In this document: one piece after another, positions 44,001 to 54,534 of the stretch | Layout: each line of letters starts with the position of its first letter | How positions within the stretch are numbered: the stretch's first letter is position 1 | From: Heterotrichella gracilis | Lineage: Eukaryota > Sar > Xanthophyceae > Tribonematales > Xanthonemataceae | Direction of reading: 5' to 3' | NCBI GenBank assembly: GCA_032358255.1 | Contig: JAULBX010025276.1 | Span: forward strand, 1 to 55,001 | DNA length: 55,001 nucleotides | Notes under the pieces: model-generated | What the model saw: the letters and a program-made list of their open reading frames with translations, nothing else | Told to the model about the DNA's origin: nothing | The model's database searches: none | Program-made: the position numbers and the translations under genes

Positions 44001-47000
44001 CAGGTCCTTAGATGCCTTTACCCAATTGTGTGGCCAGATAGCCACAAATGTGGGTGAAGGTGTGCAGGAAGCGGTCAACTAAGCACCCATGCGTGGCGCC
44101 AATGCCTGTGTACACACACAAACCCTTCCCTCTTTGTGCAGTCCTAGTGTGAGCAACGCCTGACATATACATACCCCCTAAGGGTTTAGGATTTAGGGCT
44201 TACGTTAACCCCTTTGTGCAGTTCTAGTCTGAGCAAATGGCTGGGTACACACTTTCTCCTGTAAGGTTATAGGGTTTAGGGCTTAACTTACCCCCTTTTG
44301 TGCAGGCCTAGGGTGTGCAAACAACTGGCCCCAACCACCCCCTTTCTCCCCTCCATTGCTTCCGTTTGCACCCCTGGATTGGACCAAATGGCTGCAAATA
44401 TACCCCCCCCCCCCCTTACCCTCCATTCCCTCACTTTTGCAGACCTGGATTGAGGATATGGCGGCACACACCAAGGCGCAGGACCCTAATCACCTTGTCA
44501 CTGTGGGAGAGGAAGGGTTTTTGGCGGCGGGAAGCTGCCAGGCTAGTGCTACCAACCCCTCAAGCTGGGCGGGGCAAGTCGGCCAGGTGCGGGGTTTAGG
44601 GTTTGGATTAGGGTTTAGGATTTTGCTGACAGAGCCGCTAACTGCACAAGGCAATGCAGGGTGGGCAGCGGTTAGGGTTTAGTGTTAGGGTTTTTGGCGG
44701 CAGGAAGCTGCCAGCCAGTGCTACCAACCCCTCAAGCTGGGCGGGGCAAGTCGGCCAGGTGCGGGATTTAGAGTGTAGGGTAATGAGGAGGGTTTAGGGT
44801 TTTGTGGCCAGCGCAACAAATCCCTCAAGCTGGGCGGGGCAAGTCGGACAGGTGCGGGTGTAAGGGTTTGCATTTAGGGTTTAGTACTGCGTAGCCAGCG
44901 ACGCTGCCCCATCAAGCTGGAGGGGGGGTTGTTAGGGTTTAGACCTTCGGACCTTTTGTTGCAGTGTCTTTTGATGGCTGGCCCCTTGCCAGACGTGTCC
45001 CTCCACACTGCTCATGCCCCTAAACCCTAACCCCCTAAACCCTAAGCCTTAACCCTTCTTATGGCAGCCCCCTGTTAGACGTGTCCCTCCATACTGCTCA
45101 TCACCCTAAACCCAAAACCCTAAACCCTAACCCTTCTGATGGCAGGCACCTCTGCCAATATGTTGTCCCTTCATGCTGCTCTCCTGATTTATTTCGAGTC
45201 TGTTCCTCCCACATGGGCAACCGACTGCCAGCTGGCGGTGGGCGGAGCATGTGGGAGGGTCAGATCCGAGGTGAGCCAGAAGAGTAGCAGGAGGGGGCAA
45301 GTGATTGGCAAAGGTGCCTGCCGTTCAGCAGGGTTAGGGATTAGAGTGTATGGTTCAGGGCCATGCAGCGGGATTAGGGTTGAAGAATGTAGGGTTCAGG
45401 GCCACCCAGCACGGTGAGGGTGTAAGGTGCAGGGTTTAGGGCCATCCAGCAAGGGCACACTATGCGCATCCTGCCTCAAACGTGCGTGGACAGATCGATG
45501 ACCATAGTATGCGACCACTGGCTACGATACAGTACTGCCGCCATCCGGAAGGAAACAAGGCTCGAGTGTTGTTTGAAGCCTGCATGGTGACCCGCCCTAC
45601 TTGTGTACATTATTGTAATGTTCAAAGGGTTTGCTTAATGTTCTTTCAACCCTCCCTTTCCCAGCGTGCATGACTGGCAAGGGTTTGCTGAGAAAGGTTT
45701 AGGGTTTTGACGATGGGGTTGAGGACTTGCCGGCAGCCAGTGCCACCCCTCGGATGTCACTCAGGGGGATACAAAAGCAGCAGGGGGGATAAAAAGGAAG
45801 AAAAAATAATTATTCGTAAGATCTTACATCACCGTCGGCGGCTTTAGGCCTTTAGGTTGCTGGAGTGCCTTGGGTGGCAGGCCCCTTGCCAAGATTGCCC
45901 CTTCATGCGGCTCTACCTCTCTCAGCCACCATTTGGGCTAACCCACGTGGCACCAGCTGTTGCCACATGGCAGCCTGTTGCGCAAGTGGGTGGTCAAGGT
46001 GGTGGGTGAAGCGGGAGCAGCAGCATGAAGGGACAGGTTTGGCAAGGGGGCTGCCATGTAGCAGGGAGACAGGCTTTTTAACTTTCAGGATGCACGTCGA
46101 TTCAATCTACATAGGAGTTTTTTTTGTGTGATATCTGTTATGTACTGTTTTTGGTTGATGCAGCGCTTTTTGGGTGGCGGGCCCCTTGCCAAGCTTGTCT
46201 TTTCTTGTTGTTCCTCCCGCTTCCGCCACCACCTGGGCTACCCACATGGCACCACCTGCTGCCACGTGGCAGCCTGTTGCGCAAGTGGGTGGTACAGGTT
46301 GTGGATGAAGTGGAAAGGGCAGCATGAAGGGACAGGCTTGACAAGGGGGCTGCCACCTAGGGGACCAAGCTTGAGGACTTGCTAAAAGTTAGAGATTTCA
46401 AAAATTTAAAACTTTAAAATTTCCAAACATGTTCAAATGGAGCAGCATGAAGGGACAGGTTTGGCAGCGGAGCTGCCATCCAGCAGGGGGGCAGGCTTTA
46501 GAGCTTTCAGGATGTATGTGGATTTTAGGGTGGGAATTTTACTTTTTGTTTATCATGTTTGTTCCATATTGTTTCTGGTGGATGCAGCGCCTGGTGGTGG
46601 CAGGCCCCTTGCCACGCTTGTCCTTCTATTGCTGGTTTCCCGCTTCAGCCACCCATCTGTTCTACCCACATGGCACCACCTGTTGCCACATGGCAGCCTG
46701 TTGCGCATTTGGGTGGTCAAGGTGGTGGGTGAAGCGGAAGCAGCAGCTTGGTGGGACAGGCTTGGCAAGGGATCTGTCATGCAGCAGGGGGACAGGCTTT
46801 TAAGCTTTGGGGATGTACGTAGATTTTATTTTTTTTAAATCATGTTTGTTATATTAAGTTGTTAGGTTGATGCGGCGCCTTCTGATGGCAGGCCCCTTGT
46901 CAAGCCTGCCCTTTCATTGCTGGTTTTCCTCTCTAGCCACCACCTGGGCTACCCATATGGCACCACCTGTTGCCACATGGCAGGCTGGTGCTCAAGTGAG

Positions 47001-50000
47001 TGGTCCAAGTGGTGGGTGAAGTTGAAGCAGCAGCTTGGTGGGACAGGCTTGGCAAGGGATCTGTCATGCAGCAGGGCACAAGCGCATTTGACATTTATGG
47101 GATTTACTTTTTTATTTTCATTATTGCCATTTATTGTTTCTATTTTAATATTTTTGCTGCCATCAAGCGAGGCCCAGGCACAAGCCCATATCGCACTTGA
47201 AATGGTTTAGGACAAGCCTGGGGAGTATTATTAATAATGTTGTGAACGAGGGCTTATAAGTATCCTGCAAACCTCCCCATATACGCGCGCAGAGCTTCAG
47301 CCCCAACCACGCCGCAAAAAGCATCGACTTTGCTGCCATCCCCACATGGCGAGAGCAAAATTGGAAACACAGAAAACATTGTGATGCGTCTTTCCAACCT
47401 GCGACCCCTAGCTTAGGGTTGGCTTGAGGCTGGCATGCCGTGGGCCACGATTTCCTCCCCTACTTTGATTTCTTACCCACATTCATTGTACTTATGTGTG
47501 CAGAGCTTCAGCCCCAACCACGCAGTACAGGGCATCGACTTTGCCGCCATCCACCTGTGGCCAGACAACTGGAGGAGAGTCGACCTGGACTTTGCAGGTA
47601 GGGGGTGGTATTTTTATGAAATGGTGAACAGGGTGCAGTACTCAGCAGGCTGCTCTTCTTTTGGCTCATAAGCTAATTCCTTTCTTTTGATAGCTGGGTT
47701 GTGCTAGCACTTCCGCTGCGTAGGCACTTTTTAATCCATTTCGAATTTTGGTGCATTTGAAGTATTCCTTCAATTTGCCAGGAGGACTTTGTGATATTTA
47801 AGTCTTCCTGATTTTGCTTTATGTTGCCTGGCCTGTATTTATTAATCTCATTGCTTTCTCTTGTGATTTCGAATGATTGGCTGTGGCCAACTGGATCAAC
47901 ACACACATCGACAACGCTAAGGCCCTGGGCAAGCTGCTGGTCTTGGAGAAATGTGTGCATATCTAATATACTTTTGAGTATTGTTCTTTCTTGCGTTGTA
48001 GCGGCCATCGTGTTGGTTGGCCTGTATCTGTTAATATACGTTCTTGAATTAGCTCCAATTCATAATAGCTCGTTTTTCCCTTCTTTTTTGCAGCCAACTG
48101 GATCAACACACACATCGACAACGCACAGGCGCTCGGCAAGCCGCTGATTTTGGAGGAATTTGGCAAGAAGGCGGCCACCAATGGGGGTCCCGGGCAGGAC
48201 GATTTCTACAAGCTGGCGTATTCAATTGTGGAGTCTTCGATTGACAGTGGGGGTCCACTCAAGGGGGTGCTGTTTTGGAGGTGAGTGTTTTGGGGGTATC
48301 TAAATGTTGTGCAGGACTGGTCAAGGAAGTGTGTTCTAAATTTGTATATAATACAAGCATGGCAATGAGGAGTTTGGCTTTTATTCCAACTTGACCCACC
48401 AATAAATGAAATAAATTAGTACATAAATAAATATTATGCGCTGACCGGCACGCACCACATCAGCTGCACGTTTATCGGTGGACATACGTGTGTCGCAGTA
48501 GCCGCTGGGCCTCGCCTTGGGTTCTTTGCAACATAGTCTCCTGTAAGTGTCAACAGACCGGGGCCAACTTCTCATTGCAGGGGTAGTGGCTGCCGGTCTG
48601 GTGGCATTTACAGGACGGTTTGTCTCAAAGACCCAAGTGGGGACCAAGCGTCTTCTGGTGTCAGACGTAAGTTCACCAATGAACGTGCAGCTGATGGCAT
48701 TGAAGTGCTTGCCAGGCCCTGCTGTGTACGCAACTGTTGCACTGGCGAAGGGGGCAGGGAGGGGGGAAAGAGAGAGATCCTGCAGGGTTTGGTGGCAAAT
48801 GATAATTGGTGTTGTATTGGGGAAGTGTGGCAGTGAGGCATACAACCTGAGTTTGTTCAATATGAACCCAAGTTGACCTGGCCGTTTTGATTGCAACTGA
48901 GAAGTAAAACAATAATAAACGATTTTGGTAACACCCCACCCCACCCCACAATACCAAATTACATGAAGTCATAATTTTGCTCGTAATTTACCCCTGCCCT
49001 TAGGTGGGAGACTGATGGCTACCAGTCTGCTGCGGGCAGTGGAGGCTACGGTGGGGACTATGGCATCACCCCTGACTCCTCCACCTTCACCGGTATTATT
49101 GCCCCCTTTGCATCAAGGGTGGTTGATAGGAGCAAGGGGGAAAAGGCGCTGGAGGGAGGTGAGGAGGGGTGGGAGGGTGATTGCTGCATGGTTTGGTATT
49201 TGGTGTACAGGGTTCTGTCGCAAATTAGGGTTCAGTGTGGTTGGTGTTTGATGTGGTGGGAGCTATGGCATCACCCCCCAGTTCTGCACCTGTAGTTGGA
49301 GGTAGGTGAGGAGGGGGGAGGGGTGGAGTGTGCTTGCCGCAACGGTACGGTTTGTATTTGGGAAATATGTGTGTAGTCATAAAATTTCTTGTTTGGGGTT
49401 CAAAGTAGTAGGGGCTAGGGCATCACTCCCCCTAAACCCTAAGCCCTAAACCCCGCCACCAGTAGGCCATCCAGTGTGAAACCCCTCGCCATGCGTCACA
49501 ACATTGGAGACAAGCAGCGGGTTACAGCTGGTTTTGTGCTGCAGCTCCCAGGGGGTTTGCCTGTGGATGGCCCGCTGGAGGCTGCAGCACGACTCCAACG
49601 GCAACCCGCTGTTTATATCCACACTCACGCGCATGACAAGGGGTTTGACCCTGCACAGGCAGTGATGGATGACGGTACGGTTGGGTCCTGGTGCATTTTC
49701 CGGTGGCCATGCACAGGCAAACCCGCTGGGAGCTGCAGCACACTTCCAATGTTTTATTATTTAGGGTAATCCTAAACCCTAAAACCATAAACCCTAAGCA
49801 GGAGGGGTGCTCCTTGCCATGCGGCAGTATGTTGTGGACGAGCGGTGGGTTGCCATTGAAGGATAGGCTGCAGCCTCCAGGCCATCCACAGGTGAACCCC
49901 CCGAGAGCCGCAGCACATCTTTAATGGCAACCCGCTGATCATCTACAGATTGCTGACGCATGACAAGGAGATTGATACTGCACAGGCAATCCATTACCCA

Positions 50001-53000
50001 TGCCTAGGGCTTAGGGTTCATAGTCTGATGTCCTCCCAGCCCCCCAAGGATGTGACGGCCCCCCTGCAAGTGAAGATTAGGGTTGTAGGGTTTCATATTG
50101 TGCTGATATACCCCCGCGCCTACCCAGGATGTGACGGCCCACATAAAGTGAAGATTAGGGTTTAGGGTCTCATAACATGCTGATATACCCCCCTGCCCCC
50201 CCAGGATGTGACGACCCGGATACCGGCCTCCCCGCCCCTGCCAGCTTCACCACCCCACGCATTCAAATATCGACTTTAGGGTCCAGACATAGGGGTTTCC
50301 TGCTCTGATGTACCCCGCCGCCCTCTCAAGATTCTATACTCCAACATTGCTTTAGGGTCTAGCTCTAAGGGTTTTCAAGCTCTGGTGCACCCCCCGCCCC
50401 CCCAGGAGGATGCGTACAACACCCACTCTTGGGTTTAGGGACTTTCAAAGTCTGAATTCACGCTCTGATATATATTTCCCCCCTGTCCCCCAGGATGTGA
50501 TGGCCCCGACACCGGCCTCCCCTCCCCTGCCAGGTTCACCACCCCACGCATATCTCAGCTGCCTGCGGGCTGTGGGGGGCTGTATGGGGACATCCAGGGG
50601 AGCGTGCTAGGATCGACCAACGAGGCGTCGCCAGGTGAGCGGAAAAGACCGGTGACAATAACAAGGAAAATATGCAATCTGAGCCTGTCTTAGAACAGGG
50701 GCGTCAATATTGAAGTATATTGCCGGATGTCAAATTTGAGATACAAAGTAACAAGCATTGTAAATAGAAAATTATGGATGTAAAAACATTATTGCGAGTC
50801 TTTCCATGCGGTGCAAGTTTGTTTTTTGCAATATCCCAGTAAGACATATCTTGCTAGCTGTCAATTTCACTGCCCGGGTTAGCTCCGTCTTGACTGTCTT
50901 ATAAATTCCTGTAATTGTATTGTTTTGCTTATACATCAATATATAGGTTATTGTATTTGCTGTGTCTGTTCAACTTTGTCTAGGCTAAGGTACTGGCAAT
51001 CGTCAAGCCACATGACCACGAACGCCAAATTGAATTTGAATTTCAGGGCATTTGCCAGTATACTGTACCTCAGCCAAGACAAGCTTTCAAGTTGAGCAGA
51101 TGGCTCAACTAGAAAAAAATAAAAAGAAGAAATTTATACACAAATCTCAAGCAATTTTCCACCCACGCGGTGGGCCACGCCAGGGATGTGCCCATCTGGA
51201 TTGTGCTTTGGCCAGGGGTATAGTGACATAGTAACCAAATGTAGTATACGGTAACCTCTTCTTTGGCTGATCAGTCTGTTGCTATGCATTGATTCCAGGC
51301 TTGGCAGCTGCCGACGCACTTACCACTGCCACATGTAGCTACTAGCCTGAACCCAAATGCACAAGGCGCAAAGTCATGTGGCCAACAAAGTGCGTCAAGC
51401 GCAAGGCCACGGCGTTGCATCTGGTACTTTTGTACCAAGGCAGCGAATGTGTTGTATTGGGCAGTGCATCTCAGCTCTGTCAGCTCTGGTGTCATAATCA
51501 GGCTTAATTATGCTTCTGGTGCCTTTTGTTGCTGCATAGCATGTGGCCATACGTGGCAACGGACGCCTATTTACCCTCACTAGGGCTTTGGAGCTGTGCA
51601 GACCGAGATCCACTGTCCAATATGATGCATTCTTTTGTAACATTATTGGTACTCTTTATTTTATGTATGTCGAATTTGACAGTGAATCTCAGCTATGACA
51701 GTGTTGTCGCATGGTCTGTGGTCACACGTGGCGACGGAAGCTTCTCCACCCTCACTAGGGCATCGGAGCTGTCACAGCTGAGATTCACTGTCCAATGTGA
51801 CACATTGTTTTTTAATGTTGCTTTTATGTACAGTATGACATAATCACTGCCTAAATCTTCATTACGGTCTTGGTAACAGCCTGTAAAGAACATATAGGTG
51901 AAGCTTAAAGTTTAATTTGTAATTTGATTAAAAAGAATTAATCTGATTTAAGGATCAAATTAACATCGTCCTTGCCCGACGTCGTCAGCTCCACATAGGA
52001 AGTCAAGGTAAAAACCAGATTAAATAAATGTTCACAAATATGTCAGTACCAGCAACCAGCAGGATGCTATTTAAGTATAGCTCCCCTTGCTGAAGTCACA
52101 GTCACCAGTGATACGCCGTACCCGGCGCGTCATTAATGGTAATCATACCCTGCTTTGCGGTTTAAATGTGATCACTAGAGTCACGTTTCATACAGCCCAT
52201 GAGGTGAAGGCTGTTGCCACTTTCACATTTTGAGTGTGACTCACGCTAAATTGTGAAAGTGACAGCAGCCCTTCACTTGACGGGTATATGTTAACAGTGG
52301 CCCTGGTGATCACACTGAAACCCTAAAGGAGGTTATAAGCGTCCATGCAGCGTTCCTGATGCGTAGCGCTATGGCAAACACTTATGAACGGTAAATGTTA
52401 TATACAAGCAGTATCTGTCTACAGTGGCGACTTGCTCTTCACATCATTGTTTTTTAAATGGCAAAGGCATCCTGGTGATGTAAAAATGGTTAGGGATTAG
52501 GGTTTAGGCATGGGTTCACAACTTGGGTCATCTTAGGTGTGAATGTTCTTCAACATCAATTTTCTCTAAACCCTAAACCCTACCCCCAGAACCCTAGGGC
52601 CTAAGCAAGTGTGCCATGTTAGGTATGTAACCCAGAATCTGTGCCTTGTGAAGCTTCTCTGCATCTGCATGGACAGATATTGTTTAGGGTTTAGGGTTTA
52701 AGGGTTTAAGGGTTTAAAGACAATTGATCTTGGAAAACATCTGCATGGAACAGGAGTGAAGAGGCGGAGGTGACCATTGCTTCAGCCACCGGCTTGGTGC
52801 AGCGTAATCGTCAACTGCTTATGCTGTGAAAATGCCGGGGTTTGGGCCTTGGTTCCCTTTGCCTCTGCCTTTCTGTCCCATGCAGATGCAGTCATCTGGT
52901 GTCTCACAAAGGCCCTTCGGAAGGGTGCCATAGATTCAGGTACATCAGATGCCGCAGAATCGCCAATTACTCCCTAATTGGTTTTGACATGAGTCAAGTC

Positions 53001-54367
53001 AAGTTTTTTTTGATTGCTGGAGGTGTTTTTGCAACGACCTGCCGTGCCTTCCAGACCAATTTGTATTAATACAAATGAGTGAACCCTGTAAATATGTACG
53101 CATCTATTTATTCATTTGAATTTTTTGAGGCGCCTTGCTTGACATCCACCTCGCGTCATGAGTGCGCCCGGTACATGTTCTATTTTATCTATGTGTATGT
53201 TATATGTTTAGTGAACCCAGTAGCCAGGCATTAGCCTGCTTCGGGGTCCTGCCGAAGGGTTTGACACCATTGTTGGTATGTGATGACTTTTGCGTACTGT
53301 TATTGACCAATTGCTGTAAACGTACCTCAAGTAAGGATAGAGACTGTGGATAAAAAAAAGTTTACTCGTTACTTAGATTTGAAACTTGTTATGCGCTGCC
53401 CTGCCGTGAGCGTGCGTGCCATACGCTCACGAGTCTGTCGTGGCGTGACGGGCTCAAGATAGCAGCGAAACCACCAGCACCGTTTTTTACTTTCCTCATA
53501 GGACTCCTTGCACTGGCGTGGGTCGGATTCACAGAGGACTGCCAACACCCGCGCTGGGGGTTTCAGGAGGAAATAGATCTACAGTGCTTTTGGCTTGTGG
53601 CCATCTTGAGATTGCCACACTAGGACGGTCTCATGAGCCTATTGCAGACACGGTCAGGCAGTGTGGGGCAGTGCGTCCGCAGGGGGGCTATTATTAAATT
53701 TATTTATTCATTGATATATATATTCTAATGTATTATCTACTTGTTTATATTATATGTTTGTTTGTCCAAGGGTGGCTGCTACTCTGGTGAGGTTTAGGTT
53801 TTAGGTTTTAGGGTTTAGGGTTTGGTGGTGGTGATGGGACACATATTTTTGGATGCAATATGAGACCGTCCTTGTGGAACAAATTAAATACAAAAAAATT
53901 ACCAGCTAGAAATGCATGGAAGTTACTGAAGAAGTCACTGCTACCCTGCCAATGCTGCTGGGTCACATGTTCAGGTATTGAGGTTAAGCATGCTTTTACA
54001 AAAGAAATACGTTGAAATACATACCATGCGATAGAATAGTGGCTGATCTTTTATTGGCTTTCTGCCTCTGGTTCCTCAGTCCGCCGGCTGCAGCGCTTGC
54101 AACTACTGCCACTGCTCAGGGGGTGACTATTCACAATTTTTATTTTTTTGGTTATTGTGAGAATCCCAAATAGCTACCTAGCTAAATAAATGAATGCTAA
54201 CGATTTTCTATTTTGATTTCCTCAGGTGCCTGCTGCGCTACCTGCAAGCCCCCCGCATGCAGCGCGTGGAACTACTGCTACTGCGCGGGGGGGTGCATCT
54301 CAGGGGGGGTGACGTACAAGCAAGGGGACTGCGTCACTAAGGCGCTGCCCTACCCATCCTACCCAAC
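35062..54367 (+). CDS. Secreted endo-beta-1,4-mannanase (GH5) with Cys-rich C-terminal extension, partial at 3' end
   Basis: Eleven exons are visible: 35062-35290, 38157-38266, 39045-39163, 40694-40850, 41396-41512, 44443-44586, 47504-47597, 48094-48280, 49004-49158, 50494-50634 and 54226-54367. They give 531 residues in one frame, and the gene continues beyond the window. Residues 1-30 form a signal peptide (hydrophobic core VLLIAATVLACSI). Four N-glycosylation sequons (NAT, NST, NAT, NGT) follow within residues 32-51. The catalytic domain resembles plant and fungal mannan endo-1,4-beta-mannosidases: GWNTWGIVD, ALQTSPGSYNEEALKGMDY, IAFGSNWD, FAWDLINEPRC (acid/base Glu ~231), GEEGF, IHLWPDNW, LILEEFGKK (nucleophile Glu ~345) and LFWRWETDG. 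After it come GCDGPDTGLPSP and a Cys-rich module (ACCATCKPPACSAWNYCYC) of unknown function. Exon 9 could instead end at 49092 in the same phase. Mannan hydrolysis outside the cell or in the wall is inferred. Confidence 0.9.
35450..35602. mobile_element. Short element with ~36-bp terminal inverted repeats (MITE-like)
   Basis: The left end reads TGAGCGTGCACAAAAG and then TTTTGGTTCTAGAACTTTG. The right end returns CAAAGTTCTAGAACCAG and then GCTTTTGCTGAGTGAG. The element is about 150 bp and has no open frame. A non-autonomous DNA transposon is the simplest reading; target-site duplications are not clear. Confidence 0.6.
35726..35856. repeat. Two perfect hairpins (21-bp and 14-bp arms)
   Basis: Arms ATGTCAGGCAGTTACATGCA(G) at 35726-35746 and 35754-35774 surround 7 nt. 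Arms AAGCAAAATCACAG at 35827-35840 and 35843-35856 surround CA. A third partial copy of the latter (CACTGTGATTTTGCT) occurs near 35962. Confidence 0.92.
36150..37420. repeat. Array of ~190-bp units with internal hairpins
   Basis: Units share CACTGCAGTGGGTTGTGATC or variants (36388 and 36579, 191 bp apart; diverged units near 36205, 36830, 37065 and 37245). Each has GGGCCACGGTTG-type and GGTGCTGCTG(C)CCCATG blocks. Each centres on an inverted pair such as ACAGAGCTAGGC with GCCTAGCTCTGT. About six units, moderately diverged, are present. Confidence 0.85.
38332..38658 (+). repeat. Three echoes of mannanase exon 2 (3' part)
   Basis: Copies at 38332-38385 (good, with GTGGGT donor), about 38442-38497 (decayed) and 38644-38658 (only the last codons TACAACCTGCAG with a GTGCGG donor) follow the exon at 38157-38266. 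TTTAGGG-like blocks separate them. Confidence 0.88.
38740..38770. repeat. Interstitial telomere-type repeat (CCCTAAA)n
   Basis: Four uninterrupted CCCTAAA units, the plant/algal telomere repeat, form one of the longer pure runs in the window. It sits inside mannanase intron 2, so it is not a chromosome end. Confidence 0.9.
39213..39466 (+). repeat. Two echoes of mannanase exon 3 (3' part)
   Basis: Copies at 39213-39280 (CCAGGGAGCTACAATGA through GCTGGACAAGCG with GTGTGA donor) and 39402-39466 (more decayed) follow the exon at 39045-39163. Confidence 0.88.
39581..39676. repeat. 28-bp tandem repeat, four units
   Basis: GGGCAACTGATCATAGTATG begins at 39581, 39609 and 39637, and GGGCAACTGATCA again at 39665. 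The first three units are identical, which indicates a recent expansion in mannanase intron 3. Confidence 0.93.
40514..40594 (+). pseudogene. Echo of mannanase exon 4 (5' part)
   Basis: It repeats the start of the exon at 40694, including the acceptor (GCAGCAACCTGCGTGCAGTC through CAGTACACCAAGG), with two small deletions that break the frame. It lies upstream of the true exon. Confidence 0.9.
41086..41395 (+). repeat. C-rich tract with two echoes of mannanase exon 5 (5' part)
   Basis: Echoes at 41186-41222 (GTGACCCGCACCAACACCAT) and about 41271-41310 precede the real exon at 41396. The sequence between is almost pure C/A with runs of CCCACCC, a strong strand asymmetry, and its end serves as the polypyrimidine tract of the real exon. 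Confidence 0.85.
41513..41923 (+). repeat. Four tandem 103-bp echoes of the catalytic exon end
   Basis: Exon-like segments end at 41615, 41718, 41820 and 41923, spaced 103, 103, 102 and 103 bp from the true exon end at 41512. Each has a GTACGT or GTGGGT donor, and all but the last are then followed by TTTAGGG runs. The catalytic LINEP codons have become LIKEP in the first three and LIIEP-like in the fourth, so the invariant Asn before the acid/base Glu is lost in every copy. Confidence 0.93.
42080..42222. repeat. Perfect 34-bp-arm inverted repeat with 75-nt loop
   Basis: The arm at 42080-42113 (beginning CACAGCCTGCTGACTGGCAG) returns exactly as its reverse complement at 42189-42222. A related but mutated right arm (GGGCAAGCTGCCGGACAGC) lies near 42856 in a second copy of the surrounding segment. 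Confidence 0.95.
42150..43190. repeat. Diverged segmental duplication within mannanase intron 5
   Basis: Segments of about 300 bp beginning near 42150 and 42815 share landmarks in order: TGAACAGGT, AGCTGCC, CAGCAGGCTG, GTCGTGACAAAA, GGATGAAT-like text, CCGTGGAG, AAGGAGGGTG, AGGCTC and GGTGGTCATCAAG or GGTGGCCATCAAG. The second copy includes an inverted pair around the telomere-like motif (42957-43080). Confidence 0.75.
44690..44930 (+). repeat. Three echoes of mannanase exon 6 (3' part)
   Basis: Copies of CCCCTCAAGCTGGGCGGGGC and AGTCGGCCAG with a GTGCGG donor end at 44758 and 44850. A decayed third (CCCATCAAGCTGGAGGG) lies near 44910. They follow the exon at 44443-44586. Confidence 0.9.
45874..47070. 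mobile_element. Cluster of four ~190-bp fold-back elements (MITE-like family)
   Basis: Elements lie at about 45874-46057, 46172-46357, 46594-46783 and 46883-47070, plus a half-element at 46440-46490. Each begins GTGGCAGGCCCCTTGCCAAG and ends with the approximate inverse (CTTGGCAAGGGGGCTGCCA). Inside are CACCTGGGCTACCCACATGG and GCAAGTGGGTGGTCAAGGTG, themselves inverted. No open frame is conserved. They occupy mannanase intron 6; decayed relatives extend left to about 44960. Confidence 0.82.
47293..47349 (+). pseudogene. Echo of mannanase exon 7 (5' part)
   Basis: It repeats the acceptor and first ~50 nt of the exon at 47504 (AGCTTCAGCCCCAACCACGC, ATCGACTTTGCTGCCATC), then decays. It lies upstream of the real exon. 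Confidence 0.88.
47885..47952 (+). pseudogene. Echo of mannanase exon 8 (5' part)
   Basis: It encodes ANWINTHIDNAKALGKLLVLEK, about 90% like the start of the exon at 48094. The copy stops just at the nucleophile site, where LEEFG has become LEKC. It has no AG acceptor and lies upstream of the real exon. Confidence 0.88.
49249..49760 (+). repeat. Echoes of mannanase exon 9 and intron repeats
   Basis: GGGAGCTATGGCATCACCCC at about 49258 and a weaker copy near 49408 echo the end of exon 9. Further right, three diverged copies of a unit with GGGTTTGCCTGTGGATGGCC and GGCAACCCGCTG occur at about 49545, 49715 and 49880. They might derive from a lost exon, but no intact one was found. Confidence 0.65.
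50040..50420 (+). repeat. Echoes of mannanase exon 10 (5' part)
   Basis: The acceptor and first codons (CCCCCAGGATGTGACGGCCC) recur at about 50044, 50125 and 50202, with a remnant at 50402. The copy at 50202 extends furthest (GATACCGGCCTCCCCGCCCC). All precede the intact exon at 50494. Confidence 0.88.
50635..54225 (+). other. Mannanase intron 10
   Basis: This 3.6-kb AT-richer intron has no recognised exon. Inverted or direct copies of CATGTGGCCATACGTGGCAAC and GTGGTCACACGTGGCGACG (about 51541 and 51719), each near ATTCACTGTCCAAT-like text, suggest a decayed fold-back element at 51440-51840. TTTAGGG-type motifs are scattered. Confidence 0.6.
54070..54135 (+). pseudogene. Echo of mannanase exon 11 (5' part)
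   Basis: CTCAGTCCGCCGGCTGCAGC followed by GCTTGCAACTACTGCCACTGC resembles the exon start at 54226 (codons for ACSAWNYCYC). It lies upstream of the exon and decays quickly. Confidence 0.75.
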
Positions 54368-54534
54368 GTAAGTCTTGTTTATTCCAATTGTGTATCGTTG
54401 TAGATGAATATATTTAAGTGGACCGGTGTCATGCTGTGAAAAGTTTTATCTTGTGTATGGGAGTTCCCCCTGATAGTGCCACTGGGTGTCCCATCCAGGA
54501 TTTACTCTATTGTAATTAGTTGCAATATTGATAT

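Noticed and set aside
43551..44078. Minus-strand 175-codon open frame as a transposon-derived gene
   Set aside because: No recognisable motif; it lies inside a mannanase intron and contains short internal repeats (FLPSK, FVPSK) typical of non-coding text.
48381..48944. Minus-strand 187-codon open frame
   Set aside because: It lies within mannanase intron 8, has no family resemblance, and its composition matches intron sequence.
49450..49990. An extra mannanase exon encoding NGNPLF-like sequence
   Set aside because: Three copies exist but all carry frame breaks or lack splice sites in the needed phase, while exon 9 joins exon 10 in phase without it.
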